A DNA stretch of 64,000 nt, from NCBI GenBank assembly GCA_965207275.1, contig CBDBMH010000002.1:1054001-1118000 (forward strand). The letters are read 5' to 3'. The translations under genes were made by a program, and so were the position numbers. Below the pieces are notes generated by a model. The model had not been told where the DNA came from. It saw only the letters and a list, made by a program, of their open reading frames with translations, and did not search any database. The stretch's first letter is position 1. Each line of letters begins with the position of its first letter. Below are positions 51,903-60,356 of the stretch, one piece after another. Source of the stretch: Bin22 sp965207275. GTDB lineage: Bacteria > Chloroflexota > Dehalococcoidia > Lucifugimonadales > UBA3495.

Positions 51903-52345
51903 TGGCAATGCGGGAGGTTTCAGGGGAGGAGCTTGCCGATGCCCTGGATGGGGCGCTGCCTGGCGCGGCGCACGGTTTTGATGGCAACACTGTGTGGGTC
52001 CAACCATCCCGGGTCAATTCCGTGGCCGAATATCTCCGCAATGACCCAGCCCACGATTTCCAGTTTCTTAATTCCATCAGCGCGGTCGATTATGTCGAGT
52101 ATTTCGACCTGGTTTACCACGTCACTTCCCTGCGTCAGATGTCTACCGCGATCTTCAAGGCCAGGGTTTACGGGCGTGACGATCTTAGAGTGCCGTCGGT
52201 ATACGGGATATGGCGGGGAGCGGACTTCCAGGAACGCGAAATCTGGGACCTGATGGGCATCTGCTTTACCGGCCACCCGAATATGAAGCGCATCATGTTG
52301 TGGGAGGGCTTTGAGGGCCATCCGCTGCGCAAGGATTTTTTGTAG
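51902..52345 (+). CDS. nuoC: NADH-quinone oxidoreductase subunit C
   Basis: 147 residues from the ATG at 51902; an ORF start at 51686 lies inside nuoB. The 30-kDa subunit signature ends the protein: DFQEREIWDLMGICFTGHPN, then RIMLWEGFEGHPLRKDF. It is a separate gene, not fused to nuoD as in some bacteria. Hydrophilic quinone-module subunit. Confidence 0.93.
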   Translation: MAMREVSGEELADALDGALPGAAHGFDGNTVWVQPSRVNSVAEYLRNDPAHDFQFLNSISAVDYVEYFDLVYHVTSLRQMSTAIFKARVYGRDDLRVPSVYGIWRGADFQEREIWDLMGICFTGHPNMKRIMLWEGFEGHPLRKDFL

Positions 52346-52433
52346 GAACGGACGGTTTTTCACTGGGCGCCGGCCCAGGCCAATGCCGACGTAGCGTCTC
52401 AAACAGATTGATATTGTTTAGAAGCGAGATTCC

Positions 52434-53540
52434 ATGACCATCCGCACCGAACCTATGACCGTCAATGTGGGGCCGCAGCACCCCAGCACCCATGGAGTGT
52501 TCCGGGTGCGTATTACTTTTGACGGTGAGGATATCGTCGAGGTGGAGCCCGTATTCGGGTACCTGCACCGGGGAACGGAGAAGCTGGCCGAGGAGCGCAA
52601 CTACGTGCAGGTCGTTACCCTTACGGATCGCCTGGACTACACTTCGTCCATGATCAACAACCAGGCCTATTGCATAGCGGTGGAAAAGCTGCTTGAAGTT
52701 GAGCCACCCATGCGCGCCAAGTACCTTCGCACACTGACCGCCGAGCTGCAGCGAATTGCCAGCCATCTAATTGCGTTGGGTTTCTTCGTTCAGGAGTTGG
52801 GAGCCTTTGGCACCCCCCTGATGTACAGCTTTCGCAGTCGCGAACGCATTCTTGACCTCTTTGAAATGCTCTGCGGCGCCCGCATTACGGTCAGCTACAT
52901 GCGGCCTGGCGGCGTGTTCGCCGACGCCCCCAGCGATTTCTGGCCGGCCCTGGACCGCTTCCTGGAAGACTTTGAAGAAGAACTGGCTGAGATGGAGCGA
53001 CTGCTCCTGGAAAACGAAATACTGATGGTGCGCACCAGGGGCGTCAGCCCCATCTCCGCGGAGGTCGCCATCAACTGTTCCGTTAGCGGCCCCGTGCTGC
53101 GGGCCAGCGGCATCAACTGGGACTGGCGCAAGCAGGAACCCTACGATGCCTACGACCGGGTGGAGTTTGACGTTCCCATTGGCTCCAGCGGCGACAATTA
53201 TGACCGGTTCTGGGTGCGGGTCCAGGAGATACACCAGAGCCTGCGCATCGTCAGACAGTGCATCGCCCAGATTGAGCCTGGCCCGGTAAGGCTGGACCTG
53301 CCCCTGGTGCTGAGGCCAAAGGCAGGCCGGGAAGCTTACGGCCGGGTTGAAGCGTCCAAGGGCGAGCTGGCCTTTTACCTGGTCAGTGATGGCGGTATTT
53401 CGCCATATCGTTGCAAGATAAGGTCCCCATCTCTGATAAACCTGACCATTATTGATCACTTGCTGGTAGGCTGGAAACTGGCGGATATGATCGTCTCCCT
53501 GGGCAGCATTGACATCAACATGGGGGAGGTTGACCGGTGA
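52434..53540 (+). CDS. nuoD: NADH-quinone oxidoreductase subunit D
   Basis: 368 residues. The 49-kDa subunit N-terminus VNVGPQHPSTHGVFRVR is intact, with the quinone-site HPSTHG, GYLHRGTEKLAE, and the C-terminal SLGSIDINMGEVDR. It is shorter than the common 400-430 residues, mostly through loop deletions. It directly precedes nuoH: the usual nuoE, nuoF and nuoG are not present between them. Confidence 0.94.
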   Translation: MTIRTEPMTVNVGPQHPSTHGVFRVRITFDGEDIVEVEPVFGYLHRGTEKLAEERNYVQVVTLTDRLDYTSSMINNQAYCIAVEKLLEVEPPMRAKYLRTLTAELQRIASHLIALGFFVQELGAFGTPLMYSFRSRERILDLFEMLCGARITVSYMRPGGVFADAPSDFWPALDRFLEDFEEELAEMERLLLENEILMVRTRGVSPISAEVAINCSVSGPVLRASGINWDWRKQEPYDAYDRVEFDVPIGSSGDNYDRFWVRVQEIHQSLRIVRQCIAQIEPGPVRLDLPLVLRPKAGREAYGRVEASKGELAFYLVSDGGISPYRCKIRSPSLINLTIIDHLLVGWKLADMIVSLGSIDINMGEVDR

Positions 53541-54760
53541 ACTGCCAGTTGGCGTCCGACAGCGTCCTTTATGCCAATGGGCTGTACCGAATAATCTACA
53601 ACCTGGCAGGGAGCTTCCTGCCCTGTTGGATTGCATACGTCATCGCCGGGCTGGTCATCGTATTCATGCTGGTTAACGCCGTATTGCTGGGGGCGGCAGT
53701 CATTACCTGGGGTGAGCGACGTGCGCTTGGCCGATTCCAGAATCGGGTTGGCCCCAACCGCTGGGGTCCCTTCGGTATGCTCCAACCCATAGCGGACCTG
53801 CTGAAGCTCTTGACCAAGGAAGACCTGCGGCCCCAGGGCGCTGACCGGGTCGTATTCGCCCTGGTGCCTATTCTGATGGTCGCGCCCCTGATACTGTTGA
53901 CGGCGGTAATACCCTTTGCCAAGAATACGGCGCTGGCGAACCTGAACGTGGGAGTTCTGTACATCCTGGCCGTCAGTTCCGTATCTTCGGTGGCCATATT
54001 CATGGCCGGTTGGTCTTCCAACAACCGTTATGCCATGTTTGGGGCCGCCCGGGCGGTTGCCGTGCTTATCAGTTACGAGGTGCCCGTGGTGCTATCCCTG
54101 CTGGGCGTGGTAATGGTGGCGGCATCCATGTCCTTGGGCAGCATTGTGGAAGCCCAGTCCCTGCCCTTCATCCTGGTTATGCCCATGGCCTTCTTAGTAT
54201 TCCTGGCCGGCATGTCAGCCGAGCTGAACCGTTCCCCGTTCGACATTGCGGAGGCGGAATCGGAGATCATCGCCGGTTACCATACCGAGTACAGCGGCGT
54301 GAAGTTTGCCCTGATCCAGGCGGCCGAGTTTGGCGGCGTGGGAGTGGTGGCGGCCATCGCGGCCACCCTGTTCCTGGGCGGCTGGTCCGGCCCCTGGTCC
54401 GAATACCTGGGCTGGTTGTGGTTCCTGTTGAAGACTGGCATTGTGGTCTTCCTGTTCATCTGGTTCCGGGCCACCTATCCCCGACTGCGTATTGACCAGA
54501 TAATGGCCTTTTCCTGGAAGTTCCTGCTGCCCCTGAGCATGATCAACCTGGCGGTGGTAACCCTGGAGGTCTTCTTCCTGCGGGGCGACGACGGGGCGCT
54601 GACCACGGCGGATCTGGGGATTATGGCCGTCATCAATGTGGTCGTTATGCTGGGCTCAGTGGTGGTCTTTGGCAACTTGATTCGGGATAAGGTGACGTTC
54701 CGGACGCGCCAGCCCCAGCAGGCGGCGGTACCTGGCGTGCCCACCATTGAGGTGAGCTAG
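53537..54760 (+). CDS. nuoH: NADH-quinone oxidoreductase subunit H
   Basis: 407 residues from a GTG that overlaps the nuoD stop by 4 bases (GTGA). About eight to nine membrane helices. Key motifs: ERRALGRFQNRVGPNRWGPFGMLQPIADLLKLLTKED (about 59-95), AELNRSPFDIAEAESEIIAGYHTEYSG (about 225-251) and the C-terminal FRATYPRLRIDQIMAFSWKFLLPLS. It forms the quinone chamber with NuoB and NuoD. Confidence 0.95.
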   Translation: MNCQLASDSVLYANGLYRIIYNLAGSFLPCWIAYVIAGLVIVFMLVNAVLLGAAVITWGERRALGRFQNRVGPNRWGPFGMLQPIADLLKLLTKEDLRPQGADRVVFALVPILMVAPLILLTAVIPFAKNTALANLNVGVLYILAVSSVSSVAIFMAGWSSNNRYAMFGAARAVAVLISYEVPVVLSLLGVVMVAASMSLGSIVEAQSLPFILVMPMAFLVFLAGMSAELNRSPFDIAEAESEIIAGYHTEYSGVKFALIQAAEFGGVGVVAAIAATLFLGGWSGPWSEYLGWLWFLLKTGIVVFLFIWFRATYPRLRIDQIMAFSWKFLLPLSMINLAVVTLEVFFLRGDDGALTTADLGIMAVINVVVMLGSVVVFGNLIRDKVTFRTRQPQQAAVPGVPTIEVS

Positions 54761-54761
54761 T

Positions 54762-55430
54762 ATGTACGGACTGGCAATGGTCAAAGGGTTGATGGTCACC
54801 CTGAAGAACCTGACCAAGAAACCCTTCACCATACAGTATCCCGAGGAGCGGGCCCGGCAGCATCCCCGGTTCCGTGGCGAGGAATTCGTCTGGTACGAGG
54901 AACGGTGCACCGGCTGCGCATCCTGCGCCAAGTACTGTCCCCTCGGCATCATCAAGATAGAAACGTCGCCCAGTGGCAGCGCAATAGCCCAGGGCGACAA
55001 GTACAATCTGGAAGTCTTTGATATCGAGCTTCAGCGGTGCATGTTCTGCGGCCTGTGCGTAGAGGCGTGTCCCTACGACGCCCTGTTCATGGGCAGCGGG
55101 TTTGAGCAGGGCCAGTACAGCCGCAAGAACATGGTCATCACCATCGACCAGCTTCGCAATGCCGAAAAGCATCCCAGCACCTGGTTCCGGCCCCAGCTTG
55201 AGGGCTACGAAGGAGAGACCAGTGTCCGCCGGGGCACGCCCACCATCGCCCAGGGGGACTCCCGCATTACCTACGACCCCCGGGGCGGCCCTCCTCTGGG
55301 CTGGCGCGAAGTGGGCCGGGAAGCCTGGCGTTGGCACCAGCGGGAAAAGGCCGGCATGCGCCTGGAGCAGGAAACCGAAGGGGGAGACACTGTCGAGGAG
55401 ACGGCGTCGGGGCAGAATGGGCACGGCTAG
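54762..55430 (+). CDS. nuoI: NADH-quinone oxidoreductase subunit I
   Basis: 222 residues. Two 4Fe-4S motifs: CTGCASCAKYCPLGI (about 49-63) and CMFCGLCVEACPYDAL (about 88-103). An extra C-terminal tail of about 60 polar residues, with Arg- and Glu-rich ends, exceeds the normal 150-180 residues. One base after the nuoH stop. Without NuoEFG, this subunit is the outermost iron-sulfur carrier known here and a likely entry point for electrons. Confidence 0.93.
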   Translation: MYGLAMVKGLMVTLKNLTKKPFTIQYPEERARQHPRFRGEEFVWYEERCTGCASCAKYCPLGIIKIETSPSGSAIAQGDKYNLEVFDIELQRCMFCGLCVEACPYDALFMGSGFEQGQYSRKNMVITIDQLRNAEKHPSTWFRPQLEGYEGETSVRRGTPTIAQGDSRITYDPRGGPPLGWREVGREAWRWHQREKAGMRLEQETEGGDTVEETASGQNGHG

Positions 55431-55493
55431 GGATTTCCCGAAAAATGCAAACGACCACGGCCAGGGCAGCGCCGCAGGGGCAGGTGCGCTCCT

Positions 55494-56036
55494 GTGGTAG
55501 CGGCGCAAGACGTAGCCTTCTGGGTCCTGGCGGTGGTTTCCATCGCCGCCGCCCTGGGAGTGGTGGTGGTCAAGGACCTGTTCCGTTCGGCCTTACTGCT
55601 GGCCGTGGTTTTCATTGCCGTGGCCGGCTTCTTCGTACTGTTGAGCGCCGAGTTCCTGGCAGTGGTACAGGTCTTGATTTACGTAGGCGCGATATCGGTG
55701 CTGTTCATTTTCGCGATTATGTTGACCCGAGACGTGCGCGAGGGCAACCTGCCCAACCGGTTGCAGATTCCGGCCATATCAGTTTCTGCGTTGCTGCTGG
55801 TGGGTTTGATTGTTGCCGCCGTCAACTCCGATTGGAGACCCATTCCCGAGGCGGCCTCGGAAATGGTGACGTCGGCTCAGACCCAGGCAGCCACTGGCCC
55901 GGGGAATGAAACCTCATCCACGGGCCTGGCGGACCTGTTGATCGGGGAATTCGTGCTGCCCTTCGAAGCCGTTTCGCTGCTGCTGCTGGCGGCCTTGATT
56001 GGTGGGCTTGCCCTGGCCCGGTCCCGGGGGACTTAG
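55494..56036 (+). CDS. nuoJ: NADH-quinone oxidoreductase subunit J
   Basis: 180 residues from a GTG. Five hydrophobic helices with the NuoJ segment DLFRSALLLAVVFIAVAGFFVLLSAEFLAVVQVLIYVGAISVLFIFAIMLT. It is a small membrane-arm subunit at the junction of the quinone and pump modules. Confidence 0.92.
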   Translation: MVAAQDVAFWVLAVVSIAAALGVVVVKDLFRSALLLAVVFIAVAGFFVLLSAEFLAVVQVLIYVGAISVLFIFAIMLTRDVREGNLPNRLQIPAISVSALLLVGLIVAAVNSDWRPIPEAASEMVTSAQTQAATGPGNETSSTGLADLLIGEFVLPFEAVSLLLLAALIGGLALARSRGT

Positions 56037-56041
56037 CCGCC

Positions 56042-56371
56042 ATGTCACTGGAATCCATGCTGATTGTGGCGGCCATCCTGTTCGCCATTGGTTTGTACGG
56101 CGCGCTGGCCCGCAGCAACGTGATTGCCGTATTGATGTCTATTGAGATAATGTTCAACGCCGTCAACCTGACGGTGGTCGCATTCGCCCGTTACGTGGCT
56201 CCGTTGGCCCTGCGGGAGGAGATTGGCAGCGTCCTGACGGGCCAGGTGTTCGCCATCTTCGTCATCACTGTGGCTGCGGCGGAAATTGCCCTGGGGCTGG
56301 GTATCGTGTTCGCCATGTACCGGAACACCGAGTCCGTGACCCTGACTGAGGCCAATCAGCTTAGGCACTAG
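56042..56371 (+). CDS. nuoK: NADH-quinone oxidoreductase subunit K
   Basis: 109 residues, three membrane helices. The NuoK motifs GLYGALARSNVIAVLMSIEIMFNAVNL and VITVAAAEIALGLGIV include the two Glu residues (near E35 and E80) of the proton channel. Confidence 0.93.
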   Translation: MSLESMLIVAAILFAIGLYGALARSNVIAVLMSIEIMFNAVNLTVVAFARYVAPLALREEIGSVLTGQVFAIFVITVAAAEIALGLGIVFAMYRNTESVTLTEANQLRH

Positions 56372-56424
56372 GCGCACGCAGAGTGGGCCGGCATGCCGTA
56401 TCAGACCGATAATTTACGGATAGT

Positions 56425-56619
56425 ATGTGGGTTGAATTCAAGAAGACGCCAAACCTGATGATGGCTGAGATGTGGAAGGAAGTCCTGGAAGGGGAGGGAC
56501 TTCCGGCGCGCATTCTCCCCGACGGTGACATCCGCGATTGGGGCGAGAGGGTCCCTTTTTCCGTTTACGTACCCAAGGGCCGTGAGCACGTGGCCGAAGA
56601 GATACTGAGGAAGCTTTAG
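56425..56619 (+). CDS. DUF2007-like small protein inside the nuo operon
   Basis: 64 residues. MWVEFKKTPNLMMAEMWKEVLEGEGLPARILPD, then FSVYVPKGREHVAEEIL, matches the DUF2007 signal-transducing-like pattern (a ferredoxin-like fold that binds ligands or proteins). It ends one base before the nuoL start, so it is fully embedded in the operon. It is not one of the conserved complex I subunits. I infer a regulatory or assembly role. Confidence 0.8.
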   Translation: MWVEFKKTPNLMMAEMWKEVLEGEGLPARILPDGDIRDWGERVPFSVYVPKGREHVAEEILRKL

Positions 56620-58791
56620 ATGGTCACCGAGCCGCTGGCCTGGGCAATCTTCCTTCTGCCCCTGTTATCCTTCCTGCTGATTTCCCTGGTCGTAAGGCCG
56701 TTTCTCAACCGTTTCGCTCATTTTAGCGGTCACCTTCTCATCGCGTCACTGGCCGTTTCTCTTGCCCTGTCGCTGTTGGTCCTGGTCAGGAGCAATGAAG
56801 GCGCGGACCTGACCTTTCTGGCGCATACCTGGCTGGACCTGGGCGATGCCGCCATCCAGATTGGCCTGCTTTTGGATCCATTGACCTGTATCATGCTGGT
56901 GGTGGTCACCGGCGTTAGCCTGCTAGTCCAGATTTACTCGCTGGGCTACATGCGGGAAGACCCGGGCGTGGCCCGTTATTTCGCCTACATGTCCCTGTTC
57001 ACGGCTTCCATGCTGGGGCTGGTGCTGTCGGCCAATATCGTCCAGCTTTACGCCTTCTGGGAACTGGTGGGCCTTTCGTCCTATCTGTTGATCGGGTTCT
57101 GGCACGACCGTCCCTCTGCGGCTGCCGCGGCCAAGAAAGCCTTTATTATCACCCGCATCGGCGATGTGGGCTTCCTGCTGGCCATCATCTACCTTTTCTA
57201 TCACGGCCCCCAGTTTGCCGCCCAGGGACTGAATCCGCTTCACATTCCAGACATTTGGCAGGCGGCCCAGCCCCTGGTCGCCAGCGGCGCCGTCCTGGGT
57301 GGGACTGCCCTTACCCTGGTTTGTCTGGGGATTTTTGCCGGGGCGGCGGGGAAGTCCGGCCAGTTTCCGCTGCATTCCTGGCTACCCGACGCCATGGAGG
57401 GTCCCACGCCGGTCAGCGCGCTGATCCACGCCGCCACCATGGTAGCCGCCGGAGTGTTCCTGGTGGCCCGGTTCTTCCCCCTGTTCCAGGAGGCGCGGGA
57501 CGCGATGATGGTGGTGGCCCTGGTGGGCGGGTTCACCGCTTTTGCCGCCGCCACCCTGGGGTTGGTGATGGACGACATCAAGCGGGTGATGGCTTACTCC
57601 ACCATTAGTCAACTGGGGTATATGATGGCCGCGCTGGGGTTGGGAGCCTTCGGCCCGGCCCTGTTCCACCTGTTCACGCACGCCTTTTTCAAGGCCCTGC
57701 TATTCCTTGGCGCAGGCAGCGTCAACCACGCGGCGGGCACGTTCAACATGCGCTACATGGGGGGCCTGCGCCGGCACATGCCCTGGACCTACGCCCTGCT
57801 GTTGCTGGGCGGCCTGAGCCTGGCTGGCATAGTCCCCCTCGCCGGCTTCTGGAGCAAGGACGAAATCATCACCGCAGCCTGGCTGGGCGGCGGGATGGTG
57901 GAACCCTGGGTGGCGCAAGCCGTCTTCGGACTGCTGGTCGCCGCCGCCCTGCTGACTGCCTTCTACACATTCCGAATGATTTTCATGACCTTTCACGGGG
58001 AGTTCCGCGGCGGCGGGGCAAAGGAAATCGAGGACGCCGCCAATGAGGGTAACCCGGCGCCCAACGCGGTTACCGACGAAGTGCACCTGGGGGAATCGCC
58101 CCTGGTGATGGTCGCCCCCATGCTGGCTCTTGGCATTGCGGCTGTCGTGGCCGGATACCTGGCCAATCCGCAGTGGGTCAAGAGCTTAATGGGCATCCCC
58201 GGGCACTGGTTCTCTCATTATGTCGAGTCGGCGCTGCTTTACGGACATGCTGAAACGGCCCCTTTCAACTGGGCCGCTGCCGGGATTTCCACCGCTGTGG
58301 CGCTGGTGGGCATTGGCCTCGCCTTCCTGGTTTACGCTCAGAGAAGACCGGATAGGGTCCGGCAAGCCGGCGATGCCGATGACGAAAGCCTGGCCGCCGA
58401 GCCGGCCGTAGAACACGAACATGAGGGAAGCGCCGCCGAAACTGCACATGGACCCGGGCCAATAGTGGCCGCACCCCTGGGCCCGGAACCGCTGGCCAGG
58501 GGCGGCCCCTTCCATACGCTGCTATACCGAAAGTATTTTATTGACGAACTGTACGAAGGGCTGGTGGTGCGACGGGTCTTCTACCGCTTTTTCGCCGGGT
58601 TGATCGACTGGCTGGACCGGAACCTGGTGGACTCCACTGTGGACCTGTCTGCCTGGCTGACCCGACAGACCGGGCGACTTGTTGCCCAGGTGCAGACGGG
58701 CCAGGTACAGCTTTATGGCGCTGTAATCGTACTGGGCGCGGTGCTTATTGTGGTTGGCTATCTGGCTTTCGGAACGGGGATTGGAGAGTAG
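56620..58791 (+). CDS. nuoL: NADH-quinone oxidoreductase subunit L
   Basis: 723 residues with about 15-16 membrane helices. Proton-pump segments include FWELVGLSSYLLIGFW, GKSGQFPLHSWLPDAMEGPTPVSALIHAATMVAAGVFL and the lysine in MDDIKRVMAYSTISQLGYM. A charged loop at about 575-625 (many Glu and Asp) precedes the C-terminal helix HL region. It is the distal antiporter-like pump. Confidence 0.96.
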   Translation: MVTEPLAWAIFLLPLLSFLLISLVVRPFLNRFAHFSGHLLIASLAVSLALSLLVLVRSNEGADLTFLAHTWLDLGDAAIQIGLLLDPLTCIMLVVVTGVSLLVQIYSLGYMREDPGVARYFAYMSLFTASMLGLVLSANIVQLYAFWELVGLSSYLLIGFWHDRPSAAAAAKKAFIITRIGDVGFLLAIIYLFYHGPQFAAQGLNPLHIPDIWQAAQPLVASGAVLGGTALTLVCLGIFAGAAGKSGQFPLHSWLPDAMEGPTPVSALIHAATMVAAGVFLVARFFPLFQEARDAMMVVALVGGFTAFAAATLGLVMDDIKRVMAYSTISQLGYMMAALGLGAFGPALFHLFTHAFFKALLFLGAGSVNHAAGTFNMRYMGGLRRHMPWTYALLLLGGLSLAGIVPLAGFWSKDEIITAAWLGGGMVEPWVAQAVFGLLVAAALLTAFYTFRMIFMTFHGEFRGGGAKEIEDAANEGNPAPNAVTDEVHLGESPLVMVAPMLALGIAAVVAGYLANPQWVKSLMGIPGHWFSHYVESALLYGHAETAPFNWAAAGISTAVALVGIGLAFLVYAQRRPDRVRQAGDADDESLAAEPAVEHEHEGSAAETAHGPGPIVAAPLGPEPLARGGPFHTLLYRKYFIDELYEGLVVRRVFYRFFAGLIDWLDRNLVDSTVDLSAWLTRQTGRLVAQVQTGQVQLYGAVIVLGAVLIVVGYLAFGTGIGE

Positions 58792-58795
58792 TCGG

Positions 58796-60340
58796 GTGTT
58801 GTCTTTTCCGGGACTTTTGACATTAACCGTCTTCTTGCCGGCCCTGGGCGCCCTGGCAATCCTGGTCGTCGTGCGGGGCGACCGAGGAGTGCGCGGTTTT
58901 GCCTTCCTGGTGGGCCTGGTGGACTTGTTGCTGACCGCCCTCGTCTTCCTTTCCTTTGACCGGGGCGAAGGAGCCGCCAGGTTCCAGTTGGTGGACCGAA
59001 TCCACTGGATTTCAACCGAGACCTTCAACGCCAGCTACTTTCTTGGCGTGGACGGTCTAAGCGCGCCCATGGTGCTGCTGACGGGACTCCTTGGTTTCTG
59101 TGCCATCATCGCTTCCTGGTCCATACGGGAACGAGTCCGGGAATACTTCATCTGGCTGCTTCTGCTGCAAACAGCGGTAATGGGCGTCTTTACGTCCCTG
59201 GACTTCCTCCTGTTCTTCCTTTTCTGGGAACTGGAACTGCTGCCAATGTACATGCTCATCGCCAACTGGGGGACCGGGCGGAAGACTTACTCCGCGATGA
59301 AGTTCCTGATCTTCACCATCCTGGGCAGCGCCTTCATGCTGGTGGCCATAGTGGCGGTGGCCGCAAGTCAGAGCGCCGGTTCCTTCGACATGACCGTGTT
59401 GCTGGAGCCGGGTTCCATGCTCGGCGGCGCGTCGGCCGCGCTGCCCTTGTCCCTGCTGTTCTGGCTGTTCTTCGTGGCCTTTGCCGTCAAACTGCCCACG
59501 TGGCCGGTACACACCTGGCTGCCCGACGCTCATACCGACGCCCCCACCGCCGCCAGCGTGATGCTGGCCGGCGTGATGCTGAAGATGGGCGGGTACGGCC
59601 TGCTCCGCGTCAACGTTGGGATGTTCCCGGGAGAAGTAACGGCATTCGCCTGGCTGCTGGTCCTGTTGGGCGTCATCAGTGTGTTGTACGGCGCGGTGGT
59701 GACCATCCGGCAGACGGACCTGAAGCGGTTGATTGCGTACTCCAGCGTCAGCCATATGGGGCTGGTGCTGGTGGGCATCGGATCCGTGGGGGCCGCCGCC
59801 GGCCAGGTAACCGGCGTGGGCTTGAACGGAGCCGCCATGCAGTTGTTCACCCACGGCACTATTACCGGCCTGCTTTTCGTTGGCGTTGGCCTGATTTACG
59901 ACAAGGCGCATACCCGCTACATTCCCGACCTGGGCGGGCTGGCCGCCCGAATGCCGGTGGCGGCCGCAGCCCTGGCGATAGCCGGATTTGCTTCCCTGGG
60001 CCTGCCCGGGCTCAGCGGATTTGTTTCCGAAATACTGGTGTTCTTCGGCGCATTCCGCGCCTTCCCAGTTATGACCATATTGTCGGTGCTGGGGATCATT
60101 CTCGCCGCCGGCTATATCCTGTGGATGCTTGAACGTTCCCTGTTCGGCCCCCGGAGGGAGAGGTTTGCGGACTTGACCGACGCTTCACCCCTGGAAGCCT
60201 TGCCCCTGGCGCTGCTGGTTGCCAGCATTGTGTTGGTAGGGATTTACCCCGCGATTCTTACCGAAGTGTTTGACACCGCTATCGTCCCGATGGTTGACGT
60301 GATAAACGCCGACGCCACCAGCGTGGCGAGCACGAGATAG
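58796..60340 (+). CDS. nuoM: NADH-quinone oxidoreductase subunit M
   Basis: 514 residues from the GTG at 58796, with GGAGAG upstream and 4 bases after the nuoL stop; an ORF start at 58748 overlaps nuoL. About 14 membrane helices. FFLFWELELLPMYMLIANWG, FAVKLPTWPVHTWLPDAHTDAPTAASVMLAGVMLKMGGYG and RLIAYSSVSHMGLVLVGI mark the antiporter-like pump. Confidence 0.95.
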   Translation: MLSFPGLLTLTVFLPALGALAILVVVRGDRGVRGFAFLVGLVDLLLTALVFLSFDRGEGAARFQLVDRIHWISTETFNASYFLGVDGLSAPMVLLTGLLGFCAIIASWSIRERVREYFIWLLLLQTAVMGVFTSLDFLLFFLFWELELLPMYMLIANWGTGRKTYSAMKFLIFTILGSAFMLVAIVAVAASQSAGSFDMTVLLEPGSMLGGASAALPLSLLFWLFFVAFAVKLPTWPVHTWLPDAHTDAPTAASVMLAGVMLKMGGYGLLRVNVGMFPGEVTAFAWLLVLLGVISVLYGAVVTIRQTDLKRLIAYSSVSHMGLVLVGIGSVGAAAGQVTGVGLNGAAMQLFTHGTITGLLFVGVGLIYDKAHTRYIPDLGGLAARMPVAAAALAIAGFASLGLPGLSGFVSEILVFFGAFRAFPVMTILSVLGIILAAGYILWMLERSLFGPRRERFADLTDASPLEALPLALLVASIVLVGIYPAILTEVFDTAIVPMVDVINADATSVASTR

Positions 60341-60356
60341 CGGGTTACTGTACGAA

